From Acidimicrobiaceae bacterium (GTDB lineage Bacteria; Actinomycetota; Acidimicrobiia; Acidimicrobiales; Aldehydirespiratoraceae), in the NCBI GenBank assembly GCA_009843735.1, contig VYCW01000085.1:1-60299 (forward strand): 60,299 nt of DNA, given 5' to 3'. A program made the translations under genes and the position numbers. Every line of letters starts with the position of its first letter. The stretch's first letter is position 1. Shown piece by piece: positions 16,342 to 24,715 of this stretch. The notes below the pieces were generated by a model that ran no database searches, was not told the DNA's origin, and was given only the letters and a program-made list of their open reading frames with translations.

Positions 16342-17201
16342 TCCCGGACCCCCGACCCGTCCGGAGTCACCACGGGCAGGCCCCACTCCCCTGCCGTCCA
16401 GTCGGCCTCGATCCAGGTGTGCTCGGCCATGAAGCACGGCGGGGTGCGGCGCTCGCCGTCCTGGAGCTCGCCGGCCAGGTAGTTCAGGAAGTACATGTTG
16501 GATCCCGGGCACGCCACCGACGTGTGGTACCCCTTCGGCACCAGCGCCACGTCGCCGTCGGTCACCACCATGGCATCGTCGTAGTCCTCGTCGTCTCGCC
16601 AGTTGCGATGGATGGCGTAGCCCTCCGGTCGGTCAAGGCGGAAGTAGTACACCTCCTCCAGGTAGGGGGAGCCGTCGCGGCCGTCGTGACAGTGCGGAGG
16701 CCAGCCCGACCAGGTGCCCCGGGGCACGTACACCTCGTAGAGGATCAGCCGCTCCGCGGGCAGCGGATGGGCCAGCGAGTGGACCACCTGCCGGTAGGCC
16801 TGGCCACCGCCCCGGATCTCGATGCGCATCTCCGACGGCTCCAGGACCCGGACCGGGTAGCGGCCCTCGGCGGGGGCCGAGCCGACCGATGCCCGCAGCC
16901 CCGCTTCCGACTCGATCCGGTACGGCGTCCCCGGCGGCAGGTACACGATCCGGGCCATCTCGGTGAACACGGAGTCCCGGGACAGCTCGACCGCCATGTC
17001 ACCGTCCCCGACGATCACCCGGCCCTGGCCGGCCAGGGGCACGACGGCCGTCTCCCGTTCGGCTTGCACGCCCGACCACGGCGCGTCCCCGGTCACCTCG
17101 ACCACCCCGAACTCCACATTCGCCCAGCCCGCCGACTCCGGCGTGACATGCAGGATGCGGCCCGGGCCCTCGGCCGGACGGATCAGCGACGAACTGGTCA
17201 T
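16338..17201 (-). CDS. iolB: 5-deoxy-glucuronate isomerase
   Basis: Isomerises 5-deoxy-glucuronate to 2-deoxy-5-keto-gluconate in inositol catabolism. The 287-aa protein has the double cupin arrangement of IolB. The second cupin shows the metal ligands in WPPHCHDG (two His), LEEVYYFR (Glu) and a later His in PKGYHTSVACPG, and the diagnostic GSNMYFLNYLAG follows. ATG 17201 begins MTSSSLIRPAEGPG, which fits the family N-terminus; longer frames are upstream noise. It is separated by 151 bases from the preceding RmlD-like gene, the only sizeable gap in the lower part of the island. It may therefore have its own promoter there (see the inverted repeat at 17239-17290). Confidence 0.93.
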   Translation of the reverse strand: MTSSSLIRPAEGPGRILHVTPESAGWANVEFGVVEVTGDAPWSGVQAERETAVVPLAGQGRVIVGDGDMAVELSRDSVFTEMARIVYLPPGTPYRIESEAGLRASVGSAPAEGRYPVRVLEPSEMRIEIRGGGQAYRQVVHSLAHPLPAERLILYEVYVPRGTWSGWPPHCHDGRDGSPYLEEVYYFRLDRPEGYAIHRNWRDDEDYDDAMVVTDGDVALVPKGYHTSVACPGSNMYFLNYLAGELQDGERRTPPCFMAEHTWIEADWTAGEWGLPVVTPDGSGVRE

Positions 17202-17238
17202 GGCACGGCCTCCATTGTCCAGCATCGTCCGGCCGCCG

Positions 17239-17290
17239 GAATCTCGGTCGAGAAATGTGTCGCACACGCCCAGAAACCGCACCGAGATTC
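17239..17290. promoter_or_regulatory. Inverted repeat in the leader of iolB
   Basis: The 10-mer GAATCTCGGT (17239-17248) and its exact reverse complement ACCGAGATTC (17281-17290) flank 32 bases in the 151-base gap upstream of iolB. A smaller GTGT-CGC-ACAC palindrome lies between them. It could be a pair of operator arms or an mRNA stem. It does not match the LacI-type palindrome at 32128-32143. Confidence 0.4.
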
Positions 17291-17352
17291 TCGGGGTCGG
17301 TCTATCTGAGCTGCGGCGGCACAGGCCAGGCGCGGCGATCGCACCGATGCCG

Positions 17353-18321
17353 TCATGTGGCAACCAGTTCGCCGGTAGAACGCTCGTGGCGGAAGCGGGC
17401 CAGCAGCTCCGGGATGCCGGGCGGCTCGTAGCCGAGGACCTCGCGGGTGCGTCTCACCGTGAGGCTGGTGTCGTAGGGGATCGGGAACTCCCCCACCGCT
17501 CCCTCCGCGCCGGTGTCGGGCGGCGTCGAGCTCAACAGCGACGCGTCGAGGTCGAAAACCTCGCAGGCCAGGCGGGCCAGCTCCATGCGGCCCACCGACC
17601 CGGCTCCGCAGCAGTGGAAGACCCCGGCAGCCGATGCGTCGGCCGCGATCCGCCACATCACCTCGGCGCACTCGCTGGCCAGCGACGGGCTGGCCACCAT
17701 GTTGATGTTGCCGGCCTCCCACACCCCGAACGGATCGCCGGCCTCCAGCGCCTCGATGATCGAGGTGACGAAGTAGCCGAAGCCGCCGTCCTGCACCCGG
17801 GGCGTCGAGTCCCGCATCCAATGCATGCCGCTGACCGCCGACACCCGGGCCACCGCGGCCCGCTCGGCGCTCAGCACCGCGGTCTGCTCGCTGGCCATCT
17901 TGAGCACCCCGTACAGGTTCACCGGGTTGGGCGGGGTGTCCTCGTCGGCCCCGGACTGGGTGCCGTCGAACACCCAGTCGGTCGACACCAGGATCAGCTT
18001 GGCCTCGACGCGGTCAGCGGCCCGGGCCAGGCTCTCGGTGGTGCCGACGAAGCTGCGCCAGGCCAGATCCCGGTCGGCGTACATGGCGGCGAAGTCGTTG
18101 AGGATCATCGAGTGCACGATCACGTCGGGATCGAAGCCGTCCACGCTGGCCTGAACGGCGCCGTCGTCGAGAAGGTCCAGTCGCTCGGTGGTGAAGCCGG
18201 CGGTGTCATCGGGAACGAACCGGTGGACCGGGCAGTGCACGGTGGCGCCGTGGCGGTCGGCGAAGACCTTGACGATGTTCGACCCGACGAAGCCGGTCCC
18301 CCCGGTCACATAGGCGCGCAC
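17353..18321 (-). CDS. RmlD-like NAD(P)-dependent reductase/epimerase (extended SDR)
   Basis: Extended short-chain dehydrogenase of the RmlD/sugar-nucleotide-binding type, 322 aa. It has the nucleotide-binding TGGTGFVGSN, the STDWVFDGTQ strand characteristic of dTDP-4-dehydrorhamnose-reductase-like proteins, and the catalytic Tyr-x-x-x-Lys in NLYGVLKMASE. The GTG at 18321 starts directly on the Rossmann strand (MRAYVTGGTG). It sits 14 bases after iolG and before iolB, inside an otherwise catabolic island with no nucleotide-sugar genes, so ordinary dTDP-rhamnose synthesis is unlikely. The inference is oxidoreduction of a cyclitol or deoxy-sugar intermediate. There is no direct evidence for the substrate, and this enzyme is not part of the standard Iol pathway. 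Confidence 0.8.
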   Translation of the reverse strand: MRAYVTGGTGFVGSNIVKVFADRHGATVHCPVHRFVPDDTAGFTTERLDLLDDGAVQASVDGFDPDVIVHSMILNDFAAMYADRDLAWRSFVGTTESLARAADRVEAKLILVSTDWVFDGTQSGADEDTPPNPVNLYGVLKMASEQTAVLSAERAAVARVSAVSGMHWMRDSTPRVQDGGFGYFVTSIIEALEAGDPFGVWEAGNINMVASPSLASECAEVMWRIAADASAAGVFHCCGAGSVGRMELARLACEVFDLDASLLSSTPPDTGAEGAVGEFPIPYDTSLTVRRTREVLGYEPPGIPELLARFRHERSTGELVAT

Positions 18322-18335
18322 AGCCCCGCCCTCAC

Positions 18336-19346
18336 TCAGCCGATCTCGGCGACCGGAACGGGGCGGCCCTCGCGGACCGAGGCCCATGCAGCCAGACCCA
18401 TCACCAGCGGTGCCCGCCCGTCGGCCAGTGTGACCGGCGACGGCGCGCCGTTCACCGTGTCGACGAAGGCGTCCCACTCGGCCTCATACGACGGGATGTA
18501 GCGGTCCAGGAAGAAGTACGGCAGCGGCCGGCCGTGCGATCCGTCGGCGTTCCAGTAGCTCGCCGTGGCCGAGGTCGGGTTGTCCGAGCACGCCATCCCG
18601 GCCGAGCCGAACGCCTCCAGCCTCTGGTCGTAGCCGTACACCGCCCGGCGGCTGTTGTCGATGGTGGTGATCGCCCCGTTGGCGTGGGTCACGACCACCA
18701 CTGCCGTGTCGAGGTCGCCGGCCTCGCCGATGGCCGGTTCGACTCTCACCGCCCCGGTGGCGTACACCTCGACCGCCTCGCTGCCGGTGACGAAGCGGGC
18801 CATGTCGAAGTCGTGGATGGTCATGTCGCAGAAGATCCCGCCCGACACCTCGATGTAGGAGATGGGCGGCGGGTCGGGGTCGCGGCTGGAGATGCGCACC
18901 AGGTGCACGTCGCCGACATCACCGGCGGCCACCCGGTCCCGCACATGGCGGTGGGCCGCGTCGAACCTCCGGTTGAACCCGATCTGCACCGCGATCCCGG
19001 CCTCAGTGGCCGCCGCGATGCCCCTGTCCACTTCGGCCAGGTCGAGCGACAGCGGCTTCTCGACGAAGGCCGGCTTGCCGGCGGCGGCAGCCTCCACCAG
19101 CAGGTCGATGTGGGTGTCGGTGGAGCTGCAGATGGCCACCGCGTCCACGTCGTCGGAGGAGATCAGCTCGGCCGCGCTGGCCGCATGCCGGGCGCCGAAT
19201 GCCGCGGCGACGGGTGCCGCGGCCTCGTCGAACACGTCGTAGACGGCGGCCAGGGTCGTGCCCTGGACCCGGCGGGAGAGCAGTTCGGCGTGCATGGAGC
19301 CGATGCGGCCGCAGCCCAGCAGCCCGATACGGACCGGATCGCTCAT
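18336..19346 (-). CDS. iolG: Inositol 2-dehydrogenase (Gfo/Idh/MocA family)
   Basis: NAD-dependent oxidation of myo-inositol (or a related cyclitol) to an inosose. The 336-aa protein has the Rossmann motif GLLGCGRIGSMH, the catalytic EKP in AFVEKPLSL and the DMTIHDFDMARF helix, typical of true IolG proteins (Asp and His of the active site). The ATG at 19346 overlaps the stop of the oxygenase-Rieske gene by 4 bases, so it is translationally coupled to that enzyme. This matters: the product of the oxygenase could be handed to this dehydrogenase. In rhizopine clusters the homologous dehydrogenase is MocA. The second Gfo/Idh protein of the island (23540-24715) is more divergent. Confidence 0.9.
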   Translation of the reverse strand: MSDPVRIGLLGCGRIGSMHAELLSRRVQGTTLAAVYDVFDEAAAPVAAAFGARHAASAAELISSDDVDAVAICSSTDTHIDLLVEAAAAGKPAFVEKPLSLDLAEVDRGIAAATEAGIAVQIGFNRRFDAAHRHVRDRVAAGDVGDVHLVRISSRDPDPPPISYIEVSGGIFCDMTIHDFDMARFVTGSEAVEVYATGAVRVEPAIGEAGDLDTAVVVVTHANGAITTIDNSRRAVYGYDQRLEAFGSAGMACSDNPTSATASYWNADGSHGRPLPYFFLDRYIPSYEAEWDAFVDTVNGAPSPVTLADGRAPLVMGLAAWASVREGRPVPVAEIG

Positions 19347-20791
19347 TCGCCGGCCGGTTGCGGCACTAGGCGCGACACCACCCGGCCGTTGCGCACCGCC
19401 ACGTCGTAGAGGGTGATCGGCTCGGTGGCCGGAAGGCGCAGCGCCTCCCCGGTGCACAGGTCGAAGCAGCCATTGTGCTTGGGGCACTCGATCAGGCCGT
19501 CGAGCACGACGCCGTCGGCGAGGTGGGCCTGGCCGTGGGTGCAGAGCCCGTCGCTGAGCACGAACTCGCCGCCCGCGTCGGCGTCCCCGAGGTCGTCCGG
19601 ATCGAGCCGGTACAGGGCATAGGTGCCGTAGCCGTGGTCGATGCGCCGGGCCGAGTTGGGGCTGAGGCCCTCAGCCGGACCGAGGTCGACCAGCCCGTCG
19701 TGCACCTCCCCCGCCCAGGCGGTTACTCCGGTGTTCACGAACGACCGCTGCGCGCCGGCGACATCGGGTATCTCCGGTCGCGGGTCGTCGTAGGACGGAT
19801 CCTGCCACTGGCGGCGCAGCGTGGTGAAGATCCGGCGGTAGGCGCTGATCGAGGACCGGTCGGCCGGGGCCAGGTACTCCTTGATCTCCTCGTGGAGGGC
19901 GGGCAGCGCGTAGTAGGGCACGGTCGGGAAGATGTGGTGCTCGACGTGGTAGTTCATGTTGGAGTACAGGAACCGCAGGAACGGGTTCATGTACACCGTG
20001 CGGGAGTTGTAGCGATGGTCGAGCACGTCCTCTCGCAGGCCCGCATGCTGCATCGCCCCGAAGAACACCATGAGCCACGCCCCGTAGAAGGTGGGCAGCC
20101 CGATGTACAGCGCGGGAACGATCGAGCCGATGGCCACGCACCACACTCCGGTGCCGGCCAGCACAGCGATGTAGGCCCGCGACTCCCACTTCAGCTTGGG
20201 CAGCTCGTCGGTGGGGATGAAGTCCCGAGCGTCGTCGTCGATGCGGCCCGCAGCGTGCTTGAGGGTGCGCCACACCGCCTTGGGCAGGATCGCCACCGGC
20301 AGGTACACGCCCAGCACGGTGCGCAGCGAACCCGGGCGGGGGAACATGATCTCGGGGTCGCGCCCCACCACGATGGTGTCGGTGTGGTGGCGCACGTGCG
20401 ACCAGCGCCACAGTGTGGGCTGGCGCAGCAGCATGAACGACGCGATGTAGTAGACGACGTCGTTCAGCCACTTGGTGCGGAACGCGGTGCCGTGGCCGCA
20501 CTCGTGCCAGCGGGAGTCGCCCGCGCCGCCGTATAGGGCGCCGTAGGCCATGAACGCCGGCACCGCCCACCAGGAGCCGAGCGCCTGGAAGGCCAGGTAG
20601 CCGAACACGGCCAGAAGGCCGAGCCACATGATGGTGTCGCGGGCGGCCCGGGCGTTGGTGCGGACCTGCAGGGCCCGCAGCCGCTCGGGATCGATGGGCG
20701 GTCGGAACCACTCCGCCTCCACCAGGCCCCGCTCGATCGCCAGCCGGGAGTCCGCGCCGGTGAGGCCGTAGTCCCGCATGACCGCGGTCAC
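19343..20791 (-). CDS. Membrane diiron oxygenase fused to Rieske ferredoxin (MocD-MocE-like)
   Basis: This 482-aa protein joins two modules. Residues 1-340 are a fatty-acid-desaturase-type membrane diiron enzyme with hydrophobic segments near 53-90 and 206-245 and the histidine boxes HECGH (96-100), HVRHH (132-136), MQHAG (His249) and HVEHH (282-286). Residues about 370-482 are a Rieske [2Fe-2S] domain with CTH (417-419) and CPKH (436-439). In rhizobia MocD (oxygenase) and MocE (Rieske ferredoxin) are separate proteins acting with MocF reductase on rhizopine, a methylated inosamine. Inference: O-demethylation or hydroxylation of a methyl-inositol or inosamine, with O2 and electrons passing through the fused Rieske domain. 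The GTG at 20791 overlaps the SDR stop and the stop overlaps iolG. No reductase gene is nearby. A lipid desaturase role is the alternative, but the neighbours argue against it. Confidence 0.88.
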   Translation of the reverse strand: MTAVMRDYGLTGADSRLAIERGLVEAEWFRPPIDPERLRALQVRTNARAARDTIMWLGLLAVFGYLAFQALGSWWAVPAFMAYGALYGGAGDSRWHECGHGTAFRTKWLNDVVYYIASFMLLRQPTLWRWSHVRHHTDTIVVGRDPEIMFPRPGSLRTVLGVYLPVAILPKAVWRTLKHAAGRIDDDARDFIPTDELPKLKWESRAYIAVLAGTGVWCVAIGSIVPALYIGLPTFYGAWLMVFFGAMQHAGLREDVLDHRYNSRTVYMNPFLRFLYSNMNYHVEHHIFPTVPYYALPALHEEIKEYLAPADRSSISAYRRIFTTLRRQWQDPSYDDPRPEIPDVAGAQRSFVNTGVTAWAGEVHDGLVDLGPAEGLSPNSARRIDHGYGTYALYRLDPDDLGDADAGGEFVLSDGLCTHGQAHLADGVVLDGLIECPKHNGCFDLCTGEALRLPATEPITLYDVAVRNGRVVSRLVPQPAGE

Positions 20792-21636
20792 GGCTGCATC
20801 CCGGAATCTGCCGGCCACTGGCCGAGCTCGGGGCCGGGGTAGACGGAGTCGCCTGCGCCCATGACGGTCTGGTCCCACTCGACCACCGCGCCGGTCATCA
20901 TCCCCGAGTCCGCCGTGGCCAGATGGACGATGGTGCGGGCTATCTCGTCGGGCTTGATGAGCCGGCCGAAGGGCATCTCGGCCTCGGCCCGCTCCAGCCA
21001 GCCGTCGGCGGCTCCGTCGAAAGTGCGCTGCACGACGTCCTCGTTGGGGGTGTCCATCCACCCGGGACACAGCAGGTTGACCCGGATGCGGTGGCGCATC
21101 AGAGCGAAGGCGAGGTTGCGGGTCATGGCCACCAGAGCGCCCTTCGACGTGGAGTACGGAAGCAGCTTCGGCGGGCCGCCCCGGCCCGCGATCGACCCGA
21201 TGAGCACGATGGTCCCCTCAACCCGCTCACGGGCCATGATCCGGGCCACTCCCTGGCTCAGTAGCCCGGGCGCCTTGACGTTCACGGCCAGGATGGAGTC
21301 CCACAGTTCGGGGGTGGAGTCCCACACCGAGCCCCGGTCGGTGATGGCCGCGCAGTTGACGAAGCTGTGGCACGTGCCGAACTTCTCGTCCAGAGTGGCT
21401 ACAACCTCGTCGCAGGCATCCGAGTGCGCGAGATCCGCGGCCAGGAACTCGGCCCGGCAGTCCAGGCTCGACAGCGACGCGGCCGCAGCCACTCCCTTGA
21501 CCGGGTCGCGGCCCACCAGCAGCAGTCCGGCCGCGCCCTCCGAGATCAAACGCTCCGCAACCGCGTAGCCGAGACCCTGGGAGCCGCCGGTGATCAGGGC
21601 CACCCCTCCACCGAACGCGCCGGACACGGTCACCAC
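20788..21636 (-). CDS. Short-chain dehydrogenase/reductase
   Basis: Classical SDR, 282 aa, cytoplasmic. It shows the TGGSQGLG cofactor loop, the NCAA strand motif (VNCAAITDR, a variant of NNAG), the catalytic Ser in IGSIAGRGG, and Tyr/Lys in YSTSKGAL. The segment LLCPGWMDTPNEDVVQRTF resembles SDRs acting on cyclic polyols. The GTG at 21636 (a second in-frame GTG is at 21633) overlaps the end of iolD by 7 bases, and its own stop overlaps the oxygenase-Rieske gene. It is not one of the canonical iol enzymes. Inference: it oxidises or epimerises a cyclitol stereoisomer, or processes the hydroxylated or demethylated product. Confidence 0.88.
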   Translation of the reverse strand: MVTVSGAFGGGVALITGGSQGLGYAVAERLISEGAAGLLLVGRDPVKGVAAAASLSSLDCRAEFLAADLAHSDACDEVVATLDEKFGTCHSFVNCAAITDRGSVWDSTPELWDSILAVNVKAPGLLSQGVARIMARERVEGTIVLIGSIAGRGGPPKLLPYSTSKGALVAMTRNLAFALMRHRIRVNLLCPGWMDTPNEDVVQRTFDGAADGWLERAEAEMPFGRLIKPDEIARTIVHLATADSGMMTGAVVEWDQTVMGAGDSVYPGPELGQWPADSGMQP

Positions 21637-23510
21637 ACCCTCTGGCCGGCCCGGCCGGCCTCCATGGCCTCGCGGGCTGCCCTCACCGACGGGCTGGAGC
21701 TCACCTCGGGCACCCCGACCTCCCAGAACGAGCCGCCCTCGGTCCAGGTGTGGGGATGGGTCCTCAGCGCGATGACATAGGTGCGGTCCGCGGCTCGGGC
21801 CCGCTCGATGGCCGCCTGCAGCTCAGCGATGGTGCCCACCGTCTCGGTCTCACAGCCCATCGAGGCCGCGTGGGCCGCGAAGTCCACGGCGACCAGCCGC
21901 TCGGTGCGGCAGTCGGCGAACAGGTTGTTGAACGACGCCCCGCCCTGGTTGACCTGGAGCCGGTCGATAACCGCGTAGCCGCCGTTGTCGCACACGATCA
22001 CGATGAGCTTGTGACCGGTGAGCACCGTGCTGTAGAGGTCGCTGTTCATCATCAGGTAGGAGCCGTCGCCCAGCAGCACCATCACCTCACGCTCGGGTAT
22101 GGCCATCTTGGCCCCCCAGGCGCCCGAGATCTCGTAGCCCATGCACGAGTAGCCGTACTCGCAGTCGAAGGAGTGCACGGTGCTGGCCCGCCAGCCGTTG
22201 ATCAGCTCCCCGGGCAAGCCACCGGCGGCCGCCACCACATACGTCGAGGAGTCGGCGGCCCGATCGACCGCGCCGACCACCTGCGCGTAGGTGGGCAGAT
22301 CGGCGTCGGGGTCCGAGGACCGGTCGCCGCCGGAGGCGCCGACCGTCACCGGCGCGGCGATCTTGTCGATGTAGGCGTGGTACTGGGCGGTCTCCGACGC
22401 GGCCCGCGCCGTCCAACCGTCACCGGCCCGGTAGTCGCCGAGGGCCGCTCCCAGCTCGATGAGCCCCTCGCGGGCGTCGGCCACCAGCGGCAGGCACATG
22501 TGCTTGGTGGCGTCGAAGCGGGCCGCGTTGAGCCCGACGATCCTGGCCGACTCGTCGCCGAACACCGTCCAGGAGCCGGTGGTGAAGTCCTGCATCCTCG
22601 TGCCCACGGCCAGCACCGCATCGGCCTGCGCGGCCATGGCGTTGGCCGAAGTGCATCCGGTGACCCCGATGGGGCCGCAGTTGAGCGGATGGTGGGCCGG
22701 CAGCGAGGTCCGTCCCGCGGTGGTCTCGACCACGGGGATGCCGTGGGCGGTGGCGAAGGCGGCGAGCTGCTCCTCGGCGAGGGACCAGCGGACCCCTCCG
22801 CCCGCGATGATCAGGGGCCGCTCGGCGGAGGCCAGCGCGGCTGCGGCCCGCTGCAGCTCGCCCGCGTCGGGACGGGGCCGGCGTATGCGGTGCAGCGTCT
22901 CGTCGAAGAAGCGGACCGGGTAGTCGTAGGCCTTGGCCTGCACGTCCTGGGGCAGCGCGATGAACGCTGGGCCGCAGTCGCCGGGATCGAGCATGGTGTT
23001 GACGGCGTGGGGCAGCGACTGCACCAACTGCTCGGGGGTGGTGATCCGGTCCCAGTAGCGCACCACGGCCCGGAAGGCGTCGTTGACGGTGGTCGCCGGC
23101 ACCCCGAAGTGCTCGACCTGCTGCAGCACGGGATCCACGATGCGATGCTCGAAGGTGTCGCCGGCCAGTACCAGCAGCGGCAGCCGGTTGGCCATCGCCA
23201 CCGCGGCCGCGGTCACCATGTTGGTGGCACCGGGGCCGATCGAGCTGGCCGCCACCATGATCCGGCGCCGCTTGGAGGCCCGGGCGAACCCGCAGGCGGC
23301 CAGGGCCATCCCCTGCTCGTTCTGGCCCCTCCAGGTGGGCAGCGCCTCCTGGGCCTGCTCGAGCTCATGGCCGAGGCAGGTGACGTTGCCGTGGCCGAAT
23401 ATGGCGAACACCCCTGCGAACAGCGGCACGACGTCGCCGTCGACCTCGATGCGCTGGGCGGCCAGGTAGCGCACAACGGCGCCCGATGTAGTCAGCCTGA
23501 TCGTGTCCAT
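21630..23510 (-). CDS. iolD: 3D-(3,5/4)-trihydroxycyclohexane-1,2-dione hydrolase
   Basis: Thiamine-diphosphate enzyme that opens the cyclitol ring of trihydroxycyclohexane-dione to 5-deoxy-glucuronate, the ring-cleaving step of inositol catabolism. The 626-aa length and domain order (PYR, central, PP) fit IolD. Visible features are the family N-terminus MDTIRLTTSGAVVRYLAAQ, the FGHGNVTCLG loop, RGQNEQGMA with the catalytic Glu region, the GPGATNM segment and the TPP-binding GDGSYLMMNSDL motif followed by CDNGGYAVI. ATG 23510 starts exactly at the conserved N-terminus, and the long in-frame extension upstream is a shadow of the dehydrogenase gene. It overlaps the SDR downstream. This is the strongest single marker that the island handles inositols. 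Confidence 0.96.
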   Translation of the reverse strand: MDTIRLTTSGAVVRYLAAQRIEVDGDVVPLFAGVFAIFGHGNVTCLGHELEQAQEALPTWRGQNEQGMALAACGFARASKRRRIMVAASSIGPGATNMVTAAAVAMANRLPLLVLAGDTFEHRIVDPVLQQVEHFGVPATTVNDAFRAVVRYWDRITTPEQLVQSLPHAVNTMLDPGDCGPAFIALPQDVQAKAYDYPVRFFDETLHRIRRPRPDAGELQRAAAALASAERPLIIAGGGVRWSLAEEQLAAFATAHGIPVVETTAGRTSLPAHHPLNCGPIGVTGCTSANAMAAQADAVLAVGTRMQDFTTGSWTVFGDESARIVGLNAARFDATKHMCLPLVADAREGLIELGAALGDYRAGDGWTARAASETAQYHAYIDKIAAPVTVGASGGDRSSDPDADLPTYAQVVGAVDRAADSSTYVVAAAGGLPGELINGWRASTVHSFDCEYGYSCMGYEISGAWGAKMAIPEREVMVLLGDGSYLMMNSDLYSTVLTGHKLIVIVCDNGGYAVIDRLQVNQGGASFNNLFADCRTERLVAVDFAAHAASMGCETETVGTIAELQAAIERARAADRTYVIALRTHPHTWTEGGSFWEVGVPEVSSSPSVRAAREAMEAGRAGQRVW

Positions 23511-23539
23511 GGCGGACTCCCCTCGCCCGAGTCGACCAT

Positions 23540-24715
23540 CTAGTCGATCCTCACCGACACTACGTCCGTCCAGGAGCCGGTCTCCCAGCTTCGCAGCAGC
23601 GCGGCCTGAACGCTCACGTACTCCAGCGCCTGCTCCATCCCCGCGGAGTGCGGGCGGCCCTCGGCCACCGCAGCCAGGAACTCGTGGTCCTGGATGGTCA
23701 CCACGTCCTCGAAGCCGATCGAGTTGGCCTCGCCGGGAACGAAGCCGGCATGGTACGGGTGGCGCTCCCCCGCGTAGACAGTGGTGTAGCCGCGGTCGCC
23801 GTCGACGAGCCTGAACAGCCGCATCTCGTTCATAGTCTCGAAGTTCCAGCTGAGCGCGCCATCGGTGCCGTGGACGTCGAAGGCCATCTGGCTCTGGGGC
23901 CCCACCATCGTGCGGCTCGTCTCGAAGGTGCCGCGGCTGCCGTTGGCGAACACCGCCATTGCCCCGAAGTAGTCCTCGTTGGTGACCACGCCCACCGGGT
24001 CGTCGGGCCCGCCCCGGTCGTAGTGGGTGCCCGACGCCGACGGCAGCGGCCTCTCCTTGATGAACGTCTCGCCGGTGCCCACCACCCGCACGATGGGGCC
24101 GTTGATCATCATGGCCAGGTCGATGGCGTGGCTGAGGATGTCGGTGGACACGCCGTGCCCGGCCTGCTCGAGCAGGAAGCGCCAGCTGAGCAGGCCGAGG
24201 GGGTCGGCGCCGTACATGGAGAAGAAGCGGCCCCGGTAGTTGGTTATCTCGCCCAGCTCGCCAGCCTCGATCAGGTTGCGGGCGTGCTGCACCAGCGGCA
24301 CGAACCGGTAGTTGTAGCCGACACCGGTTACGACGCCGGCGTCGCGGCAGGCCTTCTCGGCCCTGGCTGTCTGGGCGGGAGTGCCCCCGACCGGCTTCTC
24401 GCAGAAGACGTGCTTGCCGGCCGCGGCGGCGGCCTCGACCATCTCGCAGTGCACCATGTTGGGCGCGCAGATGGCGACCACATCCACATCGGGATGGCCC
24501 ACCGCGGCCCGCCAGTCGCCGGTGGCCTCGCGGAAGCCGAAGTCGTTCAACGCGGTGGCTCGGCGCGACTCCAGGGTGTCGGCGCACACGGTCAGCTCGG
24601 CCCGGTACCCGAGGCCGTCGAAGATCATGGGCAGGCGGGCGTAGGACCGGGCGTGGGCCTGGCCCATCCAGCCGAAGCCGATCACGGCCACCCCGAGGCG
24701 GCGCCGGGCGCTCAC
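23540..24715 (-). CDS. Gfo/Idh/MocA-family oxidoreductase
   Basis: NAD(P)-dependent dehydrogenase of 391 aa, longer than the IolG at 18336-19346. Motifs are VIGFGWMGQAHARSY (Rossmann), FCEKPVGG (catalytic Lys) and DILSHAIDLAMM (active-site His/Asp helix). The GTG at 24715 overlaps the stop of the 2-hydroxyacid dehydrogenase. The extra length and a GGPDDPVGVVTNEDYFGAMAVFANGS insertion place it with sugar or inosose oxidoreductases other than classical IolG. Likely substrates are scyllo-inositol, another inositol isomer, a methyl-inositol or an inosamine. It precedes iolD by 29 bases in the same transcription unit. Confidence 0.88.
   Translation of the reverse strand: MSARRRLGVAVIGFGWMGQAHARSYARLPMIFDGLGYRAELTVCADTLESRRATALNDFGFREATGDWRAAVGHPDVDVVAICAPNMVHCEMVEAAAAAGKHVFCEKPVGGTPAQTARAEKACRDAGVVTGVGYNYRFVPLVQHARNLIEAGELGEITNYRGRFFSMYGADPLGLLSWRFLLEQAGHGVSTDILSHAIDLAMMINGPIVRVVGTGETFIKERPLPSASGTHYDRGGPDDPVGVVTNEDYFGAMAVFANGSRGTFETSRTMVGPQSQMAFDVHGTDGALSWNFETMNEMRLFRLVDGDRGYTTVYAGERHPYHAGFVPGEANSIGFEDVVTIQDHEFLAAVAEGRPHSAGMEQALEYVSVQAALLRSWETGSWTDVVSVRID

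Noticed and set aside
19343..20791. Plain fatty-acid desaturase for membrane lipids
   Set aside because: The histidine boxes alone would allow it, but the fused MocE-like Rieske domain and tight coupling to iolG and an SDR in an inositol island make a cyclitol oxygenase more likely; kept only as an alternative.
21630..24587. A 985-aa frame suggesting an IolD fusion
   Set aside because: The upstream third is an out-of-frame shadow of the Gfo/Idh gene; IolD begins at its conserved N-terminus at 23510.
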